Source: PALSA-188 sp050746185 (lineage in GTDB: Bacteria > Acidobacteriota > Terriglobia > Terriglobales > Acidobacteriaceae). From it: a stretch of DNA of 64,000 bases. Position 1 is the first letter of the stretch. Each line of letters starts with the position of its first letter. The notes beneath the pieces are model-generated. The model had not been told where the DNA came from. It worked only from the letters and a program-made list of their open reading frames with translations, and searched no databases. Positions 54,749-62,835 of the stretch are shown piece after piece. The translations under genes were made by a program, and so were the position numbers. The stretch lies in NCBI GenBank assembly GCA_050746185.1, contig JBOGLA010000038.1:62001-126000 (forward strand), written 5' to 3'.

Positions 54749-56377
54749 TTAATAGTTGTACTGTGTCCAGATCGCGAGCCCGTTGGTGTCTCCCCCCGGC
54801 ACCAGACCCTGGGGATGAACGTAATGGAAGTTTTCGTCCCCAACGCCAAAGTCAAAGTGCTCATAGTGATAACTGACGCCTCCGACGGTACGGCTGAAGT
54901 CCAATGGATCGGTGCCGGCGAAGTGCGTATTGGGTTGGAAGTACTGATAGAGGCCAAAGAGCCTGAATTGCGAGTGTCCCAGCCGGGCGTTGCCGAAGAC
55001 ATCGAAACCTTGCTGCCGCGTACTTCTTCCGCCCAGGATTGTCCCGGCCAGTTTATTGAAGGTGTCGAACTGGTCGCCGGTCTTAACAGCCACTGGCGCA
55101 GTACCTGAGAACATGTTTCCGGTGCTGAACGCATTCCGCCCCAAGTCATACTCGAAGACCGCCTCGTAGGCCTTGGAGTGGCTCTGGTAGTGCGCCAGCA
55201 GGGCCAGCCGGTTGAGCGCTGTACTCTGCTGCGTGGGGAACTTGGTGTTGTAGCCGTAGTTCTCAAACACGGTGAAGCCAAGGCTGGTGCGGTCTACGGT
55301 TGTGCCGAACGGATACAGGGTCATTCGGGCCATAACCTGTTTCTTGTCGCTGGTTTCTATGGAGTGGAAGCTGGCGGTGGTAAAGACGCCCAGATCGTAA
55401 TCCAAATATTCTTTTCCGTTCATTTCGATCGGGCCGTGCAGTTTGGCGCCGACATAGGTCGAACTGAGGCTCAGATAGTTCCAGGGCATCAAATAGACAT
55501 ACCGGTAGCCGCTGAGCCCTTCCTCCCAGTCAATCAGAGGATTTTGTGTTTGCCCGAAGGTGAGCTTGTCCTTCTTGAATGCACGGCTGCCGGAGAACAG
55601 CGAGTTAAAGTCCACATAGGCATACTTCAGGCGAAAGGTCAGGTTGCCGTTCTCGCTGCTGCCAATGGTTGCTCCGGTCCCGTTGGTGATACTTCCTGAC
55701 GTCCCATCTACCTGGCGGTAAATGTCTGGTGTAATCCGGAGTGTTACCGCGTCGTTCGGGGTATAGAACAAGTTGATGTATGTCCGGGTTGCTTCAAAGA
55801 CATTGACTCCGCTGTTTCCGGGGCCGGGCTGGTTGGCATTGTCGTAAAATTGGGGGCCGAAGCCCGTATCCGAATAATGGGTAAAGTCTCCATAAAACGT
55901 AGCGCCGATATGAACCTTCCCGTTCGCCAAGTCGGACAATTTGCCGAGCTTGCTGTCCACATTTTTCTGCGTCTCCTGCATGCTCACAGCCATATTGGTG
56001 GAATTGGCTTTCAGGTCGGAGACATCGGATTGAACCGCCGTGACCGCCTGTTGTTGCTGGGTGGCGACCGACGCGGCTTGTTCAGCTTTTCCTGCGGCCT
56101 CCGTCGCCGCAGCCTGGGCCTGCTGCGCCTCCTGCTGGCTTTGCTTGACGTCCTGGTCGCGGCGTGCCAACTCTTCCCGGAGCTGTTGAATTTCCTGCTG
56201 CTGCGCCGCCAGAGCGTTACGCAGCTCTCTCACGTCTTCCGCAGTCACTGCCGCCGGCATTTTCGCCGCGGTCTTCCTTCTATGTGCGGTTGTGGTAGTT
56301 GTGGTTGTCGTTGTGGTCTGTGCGATCAGCGGCACGGCAAACAAGACAATAAGGCACCATATCAGAACCGGCTTCAT
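54749..56377 (-). CDS. Coiled-coil porin, phosphate-type (OprP/O-like)
   Basis: The 542-residue protein has a signal peptide (1-19, ending LIAQ) followed by ten consecutive Thr. A long coiled coil runs over about 45-140 with heptads of Gln/Glu/Ala. A large beta-barrel then follows (about 150-542) with strand motifs such as LRITPDIYRQ and LTFRLKYAYV, ending in the aromatic WTQYNY. The linkage to pstS (51-bp gap, same strand) suggests a phosphate-selective porin. The coiled coil could anchor it to peptidoglycan, as in Omp-alpha-type proteins. Confidence 0.8.
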   Translation of the reverse strand: MKPVLIWCLIVLFAVPLIAQTTTTTTTTTTAHRRKTAAKMPAAVTAEDVRELRNALAAQQQEIQQLREELARRDQDVKQSQQEAQQAQAAATEAAGKAEQAASVATQQQQAVTAVQSDVSDLKANSTNMAVSMQETQKNVDSKLGKLSDLANGKVHIGATFYGDFTHYSDTGFGPQFYDNANQPGPGNSGVNVFEATRTYINLFYTPNDAVTLRITPDIYRQVDGTSGSITNGTGATIGSSENGNLTFRLKYAYVDFNSLFSGSRAFKKDKLTFGQTQNPLIDWEEGLSGYRYVYLMPWNYLSLSSTYVGAKLHGPIEMNGKEYLDYDLGVFTTASFHSIETSDKKQVMARMTLYPFGTTVDRTSLGFTVFENYGYNTKFPTQQSTALNRLALLAHYQSHSKAYEAVFEYDLGRNAFSTGNMFSGTAPVAVKTGDQFDTFNKLAGTILGGRSTRQQGFDVFGNARLGHSQFRLFGLYQYFQPNTHFAGTDPLDFSRTVGGVSYHYEHFDFGVGDENFHYVHPQGLVPGGDTNGLAIWTQYNY

Positions 56378-56428
56378 CTTTTCTCCTTTAGCTTCTATTG
56401 ATCGGATACCGTTTGAATGAACTGACGG

Positions 56429-57436
56429 TTAGTGAACCTGCTTTATTGCCATTTTGACTTTTTGCGCCACGTTCCCCGGCAACGGTGCATAATCCAGGGC
56501 TTCTGTCATCTTTTCCCCATCGTCCAGCATCCAGTTGAGGAAGTCGGTAAGGATCTTGCCCTTTGCCGGATCTTTGGCCTGAACCGGTATAAGCAGCCAG
56601 GTGAAACTTGAAATCGGATAGGCCTCCTTACCGGGCGCGTTGGTGATGGATACGCGGAAATCCGCCGGCATGTTCGGCACGGATGCGGCCGCTGCGGTCG
56701 CTCCTTCCAGGCTTCCCTTCAGCCAAGTCCCCGCCGCATTCCTGATCGAGCCATAGGTGATATGGTTTTGTACTGCGTAAATTAATTCCACATAACCAAA
56801 CCCGCCGCTCATCTGGCGGATCATTCCCGCGACGCCTTCATTTCCTTTCGCGCCAAGACCGACCGGCCACTTTACTGAGGTGCCCTTGCCGACCTCGCTC
56901 TTCCAATCAGAACTGATTTTGGAGAGGTAATCGGTAAAAATGTAATTGGTGCCGCTGCCATCGGAGCGATGGATGACAATAATGCTCTGGTCAGGGAGCT
57001 TTACGCCTGGATTGTCCTGTGCAATAGCTTTGTCGTTCCACGAGGTGATCTTTCCCAGACAAATGCCGGCGATAGTCTGCGGCGCGAAGCGCAACTCCCC
57101 TGTGACGCCGGGAACGTTGTACGCTGGGACCACCGCGCCCAACACGGTGGGAATATGGAGAATCTTGATCTTTGCCTCCGCGAGCTGCGCATCAGACATG
57201 GGCCCATCGCTGGCTCCGAAATCCACGGTCCCCGCCAGCACCTGGCGGATTCCGCCGCCGCTGCCAATTGACTGGTAATTGATCTCGATGTCGGGATGAA
57301 GGGTGTGGTATTCGCTGAACCACTTCGAATAGATCGGGTACGGGAAAGTTGCTCCCGCTCCGTTCAATGTGGTCTGCCCCAACGCCGGCAGTGCGAGAGC
57401 GAGAGCCAGACACACAAAAGCGATGCGACGCGTCAT
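56429..57436 (-). CDS. pstS: PstS, phosphate-binding protein of the high-affinity phosphate ABC transporter
   Basis: The start at 57436 follows AAGGAGG; an upstream ATG at 57481 lacks this. The 335-residue protein has a signal peptide (1-21, ending ALGQ), then TTLNGAGATFPYPIYSKWF and the phosphate-binding loop GSGGGIRQ with DFGASDGPM, and SDGSGTNYIF later. It binds phosphate in the periplasm. pstCAB genes are not in this window. A Pho-box-like site is just upstream. Confidence 0.95.
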   Translation of the reverse strand: MTRRIAFVCLALALALPALGQTTLNGAGATFPYPIYSKWFSEYHTLHPDIEINYQSIGSGGGIRQVLAGTVDFGASDGPMSDAQLAEAKIKILHIPTVLGAVVPAYNVPGVTGELRFAPQTIAGICLGKITSWNDKAIAQDNPGVKLPDQSIIVIHRSDGSGTNYIFTDYLSKISSDWKSEVGKGTSVKWPVGLGAKGNEGVAGMIRQMSGGFGYVELIYAVQNHITYGSIRNAAGTWLKGSLEGATAAAASVPNMPADFRVSITNAPGKEAYPISSFTWLLIPVQAKDPAKGKILTDFLNWMLDDGEKMTEALDYAPLPGNVAQKVKMAIKQVH

Positions 57437-57484
57437 TCGGTAAGTCCTCCTTGTTCGATGTGCACCAAGTTTTACCTTCATAGT

Positions 57485-57502
57485 GTTACAGTTTGGTTAC
57501 AA
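57485..57502 (-). promoter_or_regulatory. Pho-box-like direct repeat before pstS
   Basis: On the pstS strand the sequence reads TTGTAAC-CAAA-CTGTAAC: two 7-bp direct repeats separated by 4 bp, the spacing of a PHO box (11-bp period). It ends 48 bp before the pstS start. The repeat core TGTAAC differs from the E. coli TGTCAT, so PhoB binding is likely but not proven. Confidence 0.55.
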
Positions 57503-57589
57503 AGCGGTAAATTTCTGATGAATCACAAAGAAAAGCCAAGACTTGTTGAGATTTGCAGGATGCACAGCGGACTGCGACGCGGGACTGGC

Positions 57590-58456
57590 CTACTTGGCGT
57601 CGAGCTTGGCGATCTCGAGGGGGAATAGCGGATTCGCCGGAAACTGATCGCGCAGAGACGCAAGAAGTTTCCGCGCCTTCGCCGTATCTTTGTCACGGAC
57701 GTAAGCGATCGCCAAGAGGATACGAGCAAATGGAGCCAGGTATTGCCCGTGTTCAGCGGTCAATTTCAGCTCAGCGATTCCGGCTGCTTTGTCCCCGGAA
57801 ATTCCACCCAGACGCATCAACCAGCGCACAGGCGCGGCCATGCTCCCGATGATGTACTTGCTGAAGCCGGTCGCCACATGAGCGTCGTAACAAGTCGGGT
57901 CCACAGCGAGCAATTGCTGAGCCCAGGAATTCGCTTCTTTCGTGTAATGCAGGGACGCAATATCACGTTTCTCTATGAGCGCGGCATAATCGCCCCGAAG
58001 TCCCGATGAAAGAGTCATCGCGAACAGTGCGTCGCGATCTCTTGGATCCTTTGCCAACTTTGCCTTGGCTTCCAGTTCAGCCTTATCCAAAGCTCCGTTG
58101 AACTCGTCCCTCACCGCCGGATCAGGATCAACTTTCTTGCGGGCGTTAAAAGCCTTATCGTCTGTGAAAAATTGAGATTCCAATATGCCCAGGCGATTAA
58201 ATTCCGAGAATAAAAATCCGGCTGCGTCGCCAGTTGGGCCGAGCGGGTTCTCAGGATGTTCCTGCTCCCATCCAAGAAAAAGATTATGCGCCTGGCTAAA
58301 ATCAAGGTTGTAAAGCAATTGAAATCCCTGATTCAAAGATAGACTCGGCGCGACGACGGCGACCTCGGAAGCATATGCACCTGCAGAAAGGCAGGCGAAA
58401 AGAAGCGCTGCCAGCAGTCGAAAACCCGATAACCGGTTTACGGATCGAAAATTCAC
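57590..58456 (-). CDS. Secreted TPR-like protein
   Basis: The 288-residue product has a signal peptide (1-29, ending GAYA) followed by helix-rich pairs: YNLDFSQAHNLFLGWEQEHPEN, LLAVDPTCYDAHVATGFSKY and ILLAIAYVRDKDTAKARKLL in part, which look like degenerate TPR units. No catalytic motif is seen. It lies upstream of a divergent acyl-CoA dehydrogenase gene and downstream of nothing obviously related. Confidence 0.7.
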   Translation of the reverse strand: MNFRSVNRLSGFRLLAALLFACLSAGAYASEVAVVAPSLSLNQGFQLLYNLDFSQAHNLFLGWEQEHPENPLGPTGDAAGFLFSEFNRLGILESQFFTDDKAFNARKKVDPDPAVRDEFNGALDKAELEAKAKLAKDPRDRDALFAMTLSSGLRGDYAALIEKRDIASLHYTKEANSWAQQLLAVDPTCYDAHVATGFSKYIIGSMAAPVRWLMRLGGISGDKAAGIAELKLTAEHGQYLAPFARILLAIAYVRDKDTAKARKLLASLRDQFPANPLFPLEIAKLDAK

Positions 58457-58650
58457 AGCGCCTTTAGGCGTCCCATATGCACGACCGATTCTACTTAAGA
58501 TTTGGATGCAATCTGACGAATTTTAAGCAATTTGTTTGCAAAATCATTGTAAGGTCCGGATCAAGCTGGGTTGATCCCTCTTAATGGGCTTTGTTACCTT
58601 TCTAAGGTCCACCTGCCGTTTCGCGGGGTATATCAAGAAAAGAGACCATT

Positions 58651-59841
58651 ATGGCGATTAAATTCGGCGGGGTAGATTTCATCGAGTTCGATTCGCTACT
58701 GAACGACGATGAGCGGCTGGTGCGTGGTACCGCACGGAAGTTTATCGAAGAGAATCTCATTCCCATCATTGAAGAATGCAACCGCGCCGGCCGTTTCCCT
58801 CGCGAACTGGTTAAACCAATGGCGGAGCTCGGGTTTTTCGGGGCATCCCTTCAAGACTTCGGCTGCGCCGGAATGTCGAACGTCGAGTACGGTCTGGTAA
58901 TGCAGGAACTTGAGCGCGGAGATTCCGGCCTCCGGTCGTTCGTAAGCGTGCAATCTGCGCTGGTCATGTATCCCATCCACGCGTTCGGCTCCGAAGAACA
59001 GAAGCGGGCATGGCTCCCCGCGATGCAAAAAGGCGAGAAGTTGGGATGCTTTGGCCTGACCGAGCCGGACTTTGGATCCAATCCCAGCGGAATGCGCACC
59101 CGCGCCCGCAAAGTTGGAAAAGAATATGTCCTGAACGGCGAGAAGATGTGGATTACTTCCGGATCCATCGCGGACGTGGCCGTCATTTGGGCGAAGGTCG
59201 AAGGCGAAGACCCAAAGCAAGGTAAAGCCATTCGCGGATTCTTAGTTGAAACTGACCGTCCGGGCTTCCGCGCCGAAGACATTCACGGCAAGTGGTCGTT
59301 GCGGGCCTCGGTAACATCGAGCCTGTCCATGCAGGACGTGCGTATCCCCGAAGCGAATTTATTGCCTGGCACAGGTGGTCTCAAGTCTCCTCTCAAGTGC
59401 CTGAACCAGGCGCGCTACGGAATCGCGTGGGGAGCGGTTGGAGCGGCCATGGCCTGCTATGACTGTGCGTTGCAATATTCGCTCTTCCGCAAACAATTCC
59501 ACAACGAACCTATCGCGTCGCGGCAACTGGTGCAGGAAAAGCTTGCCTGGATGATCTCCGAAATCACCAAAGCGCAATTGCTCGTTCTGCAAGTGGGCAG
59601 GCTCAAAGATCAAGACAAAGTTGGACCGCAGCACATTTCAATGGCGAAACGAAACAATGTATGGATGGCGCTGGAGTGCGCTCGAATGTCGCGAGACATC
59701 CTGGGAGCCAATGGCGTCGCCGACGAATATCCCATCATGCGGCACCTGATGAATCTGGAATCGGTGAAGACTTACGAGGGCACGCACGACATTCACACGC
59801 TGATTATCGGGCAGAGCGTTACGGGGATAGACGCGTTCTAG
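58651..59841 (+). CDS. Acyl-CoA dehydrogenase, glutaryl-CoA dehydrogenase-like
   Basis: The 396-residue protein has the three-part acyl-CoA dehydrogenase fold: helical N-terminus, beta-barrel with FGLTEPDFGSNPSGM (FAD/substrate loop) and helical C-terminus with catalytic Glu376 in TYEGTHDIH. The ending GQSVTGIDAF is typical of GcdH, which oxidises and decarboxylates glutaryl-CoA in lysine/tryptophan breakdown. Its electron acceptor would be ETF, and an ETF:quinone oxidoreductase is encoded at the right edge. It is convergent with moaA with a gap of 2 bp. Confidence 0.92.
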   Translation: MAIKFGGVDFIEFDSLLNDDERLVRGTARKFIEENLIPIIEECNRAGRFPRELVKPMAELGFFGASLQDFGCAGMSNVEYGLVMQELERGDSGLRSFVSVQSALVMYPIHAFGSEEQKRAWLPAMQKGEKLGCFGLTEPDFGSNPSGMRTRARKVGKEYVLNGEKMWITSGSIADVAVIWAKVEGEDPKQGKAIRGFLVETDRPGFRAEDIHGKWSLRASVTSSLSMQDVRIPEANLLPGTGGLKSPLKCLNQARYGIAWGAVGAAMACYDCALQYSLFRKQFHNEPIASRQLVQEKLAWMISEITKAQLLVLQVGRLKDQDKVGPQHISMAKRNNVWMALECARMSRDILGANGVADEYPIMRHLMNLESVKTYEGTHDIHTLIIGQSVTGIDAF

Positions 59842-59843
59842 GC

Positions 59844-60833
59844 TCATCCCCCAATATGAACCATGGTTCGCGAGGCAGGCACAAAATCAGGCTCGCCGAT
59901 GTGATGCCGCTCTTCTTTTCTCTGCACGACGCCTCGTATGAACTCAGCCATGTCTTCATCGGAGGCGCCGCGACTCATCAACTCGTGCAAATCGTGATCC
60001 CACACGGAGAAGAGACAAGTGCGAATCTTGCCGTCGGAGGTAATTCGAATGCGGCTACAGTGTCCGCAAAATGGGTGCGTCACGGGCGCAATAATTCCAA
60101 TCTCGCCGATGCCATCGTCGAAACGGTAGCGTCGCGCGGTCTCGCTGCGCTGATGGGGAATTTCAATGAGAGGACGGTATTCGTTCATCTGGCTGACAAT
60201 CTCATCGAGCGGAACGACCGTATCCGGCGCCCACACCCGCTCTTCTTCGAGCGGCATAAACTCGATGAAGCGAACGACGACGCCTTCTTCGCGGGCGAAT
60301 ATCCCGAACGGAACAATCTGATCTTCATTAAAGCCGCGCATGAGCACGCAATTAATTTTCACCGGCCATAGCCCAACGTCTTTGGCGGCTCGAATACCGG
60401 CTAACACATTTTCGTATCCATTCGCAACCCGCGTGATGCGGGCAAAACGACCGGAATCAACCGCATCCATGCTGACGGTAATGCGGTGTAGGCCGGCATT
60501 TTTGAGCGGAAGAGCCATGTCGGCCAGAAGGTGTCCGTTGGTGGTCAGAGCCAAATCGAGCGGGTGGCCATCCCGGGTGTGGAGCGTCGCCAGTTCGCGA
60601 ACGAAATCAATCACACCCCGGCGCAGAAGCGGCTCGCCGCCGGTAATGCGCACCTTGGCGATCCCCATGCCCGCGAGCACTCGGGCCATCCGGAAGTAGT
60701 CGGCAAAAGGCAGATCGCCGTACAGCGCGCCCTCATTGCCGGTGCGGCAATAGACACACTTGTAATTGCAGCGATCCGTGATGGAGATCCGCAGGTCAGT
60801 GATGGCGCGTCCGAATTTGTCGGTCAAAATCAT
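59844..60833 (-). CDS. moaA: GTP 3',8-cyclase MoaA (molybdenum cofactor biosynthesis)
   Basis: The start at 60833 gives 329 residues; an upstream frame to 60953 adds a non-homologous leader. The radical-SAM cluster is CxxxCxxC (Cys22, Cys26, Cys29 in DRCNYKCVYC). The second cluster site CGHCSRIRITSDGKIRTCLF is near 255-275, and the conserved GG end is present (HIGG). It makes cyclic pyranopterin precursor with MoaC. No other moa/mob gene is in the window. Confidence 0.95.
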   Translation of the reverse strand: MILTDKFGRAITDLRISITDRCNYKCVYCRTGNEGALYGDLPFADYFRMARVLAGMGIAKVRITGGEPLLRRGVIDFVRELATLHTRDGHPLDLALTTNGHLLADMALPLKNAGLHRITVSMDAVDSGRFARITRVANGYENVLAGIRAAKDVGLWPVKINCVLMRGFNEDQIVPFGIFAREEGVVVRFIEFMPLEEERVWAPDTVVPLDEIVSQMNEYRPLIEIPHQRSETARRYRFDDGIGEIGIIAPVTHPFCGHCSRIRITSDGKIRTCLFSVWDHDLHELMSRGASDEDMAEFIRGVVQRKEERHHIGEPDFVPASRTMVHIGG

Positions 60834-60927
60834 GAGACTGTGTTTCGTGTGGGGCGTTCGCTGCTGGCCGCCTTTGACCCTTGACCTCGTCGAACCCTGC
60901 GTCTCTCGACAGATCTCTGTGGTCACG

Positions 60928-61097
60928 CGCGGACAAGAGTGTCCGCGCCACACGATTCAATTCATTTAAGGAAAAGACACGCCGGCGGCAATACTCGCGG
61001 AGCGTTTCCTTTCCAATGGCCTTTTTGAGGCCGGGAGGCACAAGTGTTTCCACTTGCGCCCTCGGGAGACTGTGTGGCGCGGGCGCCCTCGCCCGCG
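60928..61097. repeat. Cluster of three different hairpins in the gap before moaA
   Basis: Within the 389-bp gap 60834-61222 are three perfect stems: GCGCGGACA/TGTCCGCGC (60928-60936/60941-60949), CAAGTG/CACTTG (61041-61046/61051-61056) and CGCGGGC/GCCCGCG (61078-61084/61091-61097). They have different sequences, so this is a stack of several REP types. No gene is seen here. Confidence 0.6.
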
Positions 61098-61222
61098 TAA
61101 TATCTCCACCGCCGCCACGGCCAGGGTATGCCCGAAAGGCTATAGCGGTCGGAAACTCAACTCCATTATAGATGCAGCAGGAAGACGCGCGGACCTATTT
61201 AGGTGATATTGCCGTCCGGCAA

Positions 61223-62020
61223 CTATGGTTGCGTTGCCAGGCTCTTTTCAATTGCCGCCTGCGCCAAAGGGCCCATTACTTTGAATCCAGCCGCATTGGG
61301 ATGCAGGCCATCTTCGCTCAAGTCTTTCTTCAGCAATCCTTTGTCATCCACCATGGCAGCGAAGTAATCCAGATATACTTCGCCATTCGCCGCGCAATAG
61401 GCTTTCAACCAACGATTCAGTTCGAGGATTTTATCTGTCGGCCTCTGCGCAAAAAAGTCCTGTGCCCGCGGGGAGTAATTGTTTACCGGCAACAGGGACG
61501 AGAACACAACGCGAATTCCATGCACGCGGGCAAGCTCCGCGAAGGTCGCGTAGTTCGCCTCGACGTCAGGCAACAACATCGGGCCAGTATTCCCGGCAAT
61601 GTCATTGGTGCCGGCAAGAATAACCACAACTTTCGGGTGCAGATAGATCACATCCTGGCGATAGCGGACCAGCATCTGCGGAGTGGTTTGGCCGCCGATG
61701 CCGCGATTGATGTAAGGCTTGCCGGGAAAATAATCGGGGAGCTTCCATATATCGGTAATCGAATCACCAAAGAAGATCACGCGCGATTCATTCGCTGCCG
61801 GAGCGGGCAAGCTTTCGTTCGCGGCGCGATAACGCGAGAGCTGGCCGAAGTCGTCGGTGAAGACCGCGATGCGCGAAGCCCGATATTGATCAAGTCCGGG
61901 AAAACCGGTCGAGGGGATGGAGGGTTGCTGCTGTGCCGCCGCCGAATGAACAGCGAATATACTTCCGAATATTAGGCCCATCACGATCGTTGCGACAGGT
62001 CTAAGCCATGTTGGTTTCAT
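61223..62020 (-). CDS. SGNH/GDSL-family hydrolase, secreted
   Basis: The start at 62020 gives 265 residues with a signal peptide (1-29, ending SAAAQ); an upstream frame to 62191 overlaps the vapB gene and is unlikely. The four SGNH blocks are present: FFGDSITD (Ser87), RGIGGQTT, LAGTNDI and DGLHP (Asp237, His240). These enzymes cleave acyl esters, for example on lipids or acetylated sugars. The platelet-activating-factor acetylhydrolase-like sub-group fits best. It diverges from vapBC. Confidence 0.9.
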   Translation of the reverse strand: MKPTWLRPVATIVMGLIFGSIFAVHSAAAQQQPSIPSTGFPGLDQYRASRIAVFTDDFGQLSRYRAANESLPAPAANESRVIFFGDSITDIWKLPDYFPGKPYINRGIGGQTTPQMLVRYRQDVIYLHPKVVVILAGTNDIAGNTGPMLLPDVEANYATFAELARVHGIRVVFSSLLPVNNYSPRAQDFFAQRPTDKILELNRWLKAYCAANGEVYLDYFAAMVDDKGLLKKDLSEDGLHPNAAGFKVMGPLAQAAIEKSLATQP

Positions 62021-62135
62021 TTTGTCTCTTGCCTCTCCATCAGATAGTTCCGCAGTCAGACGCAATTGCAACAATAACGATCCGAAGCTCAACTCGTCAA
62101 TCCAACGGGATAGACTATTCGAGGGAACAAATGTG

Positions 62136-62155
62136 TATACTGTATGTATATACTG
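62136..62155. promoter_or_regulatory. Direct and inverted repeats upstream of vapBC
   Basis: TATACTG occurs at 62136-62142 and 62149-62155 (13-bp period). The self-complementary words GTATAC and GTATATAC lie in the same stretch. It is 20-40 bp before the vapB start, where VapBC complexes usually bind to repress their own operon. Confidence 0.55.
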
Positions 62156-62174
62156 AATATTCGGGAGATTATTT

Positions 62175-62405
62175 ATGGCGACAGCGCGCATTTTCCGTTC
62201 AGGAAATAGCCAGGCAGTACGATTGCCGAAAGAATTTCGCCTTAAAACTAACGAGGTAGAGATTTATCGTCGCGGAAGGGAAATAGTCTTGCGAGAAAAG
62301 AATGGGAGCATGACGCGAGCTTTCGACTTGCTTGCCGGCCTTCCTGCCGACATGAAAGCGTTGAAGCGCCGGAACGATAAGCCGCAAAAGCGCAAGGGGC
62401 TGTAG
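62175..62405 (+). CDS. vapB: VapB antitoxin (AbrB/SpoVT type)
   Basis: The 76-residue protein has an N-terminal swapped-hairpin AbrB domain (1-45, ARIFRSGNSQAVRLPKEFR) and a C-terminal tail that would fold on the toxin. It neutralises VapC and represses the operon. The vapC start codon directly follows its stop. Confidence 0.92.
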   Translation: MATARIFRSGNSQAVRLPKEFRLKTNEVEIYRRGREIVLREKNGSMTRAFDLLAGLPADMKALKRRNDKPQKRKGL

Positions 62406-62813
62406 ATGGACGCCCGCTATTTATTGGACACCAACATCTGCATTTACATTCGGGAGAAAAGGCCTGACCGGGTTTTGCGCCGATTTCGAACGCTGCGCAT
62501 GGGCGAAGCGGCGCTATCCGTCATCACGTATGGCGAACTTCTTTACGGCGCTGCCAAAAGCAAGCAACGGCTTCCGGCGCTAGCACTGCTGCGGGAGCTT
62601 TTACATTGGTTGCCGGCATTGCCATTACCCGAAAGTGCGGCTGAAGCGTACGGGACAATCCGGGCAGAATTAGCATCGAGAGGCGAATTGATCGGAAACA
62701 ATGACCTTTGGATCGCTTCGCACGCCATCGCGACGGGCCTGACACTCGTCACAAACAATGAAAGAGAATTTCGCAGAGTGCGGGGATTGAAGATTCAAAA
62801 TTGGTCCCTCTAA
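62406..62813 (+). CDS. vapC: VapC toxin, PIN-domain ribonuclease
   Basis: The 135-residue protein has the PIN acidic residues Asp8 (LLDTNICIY), Glu44 (TYGELLYGA) and Asp100 (GNNDLWIA), with TNNEREF near 116-122 in the usual fourth position. VapC toxins cleave RNA, often a single tRNA, when free of VapB. The match of lengths and order argues for a working module. It ends 22 bp before the convergent ETF-QO gene. Confidence 0.92.
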   Translation: MDARYLLDTNICIYIREKRPDRVLRRFRTLRMGEAALSVITYGELLYGAAKSKQRLPALALLRELLHWLPALPLPESAAEAYGTIRAELASRGELIGNNDLWIASHAIATGLTLVTNNEREFRRVRGLKIQNWSL

Positions 62814-62835
62814 AAACGGCGCTGTTGTTCGATTT

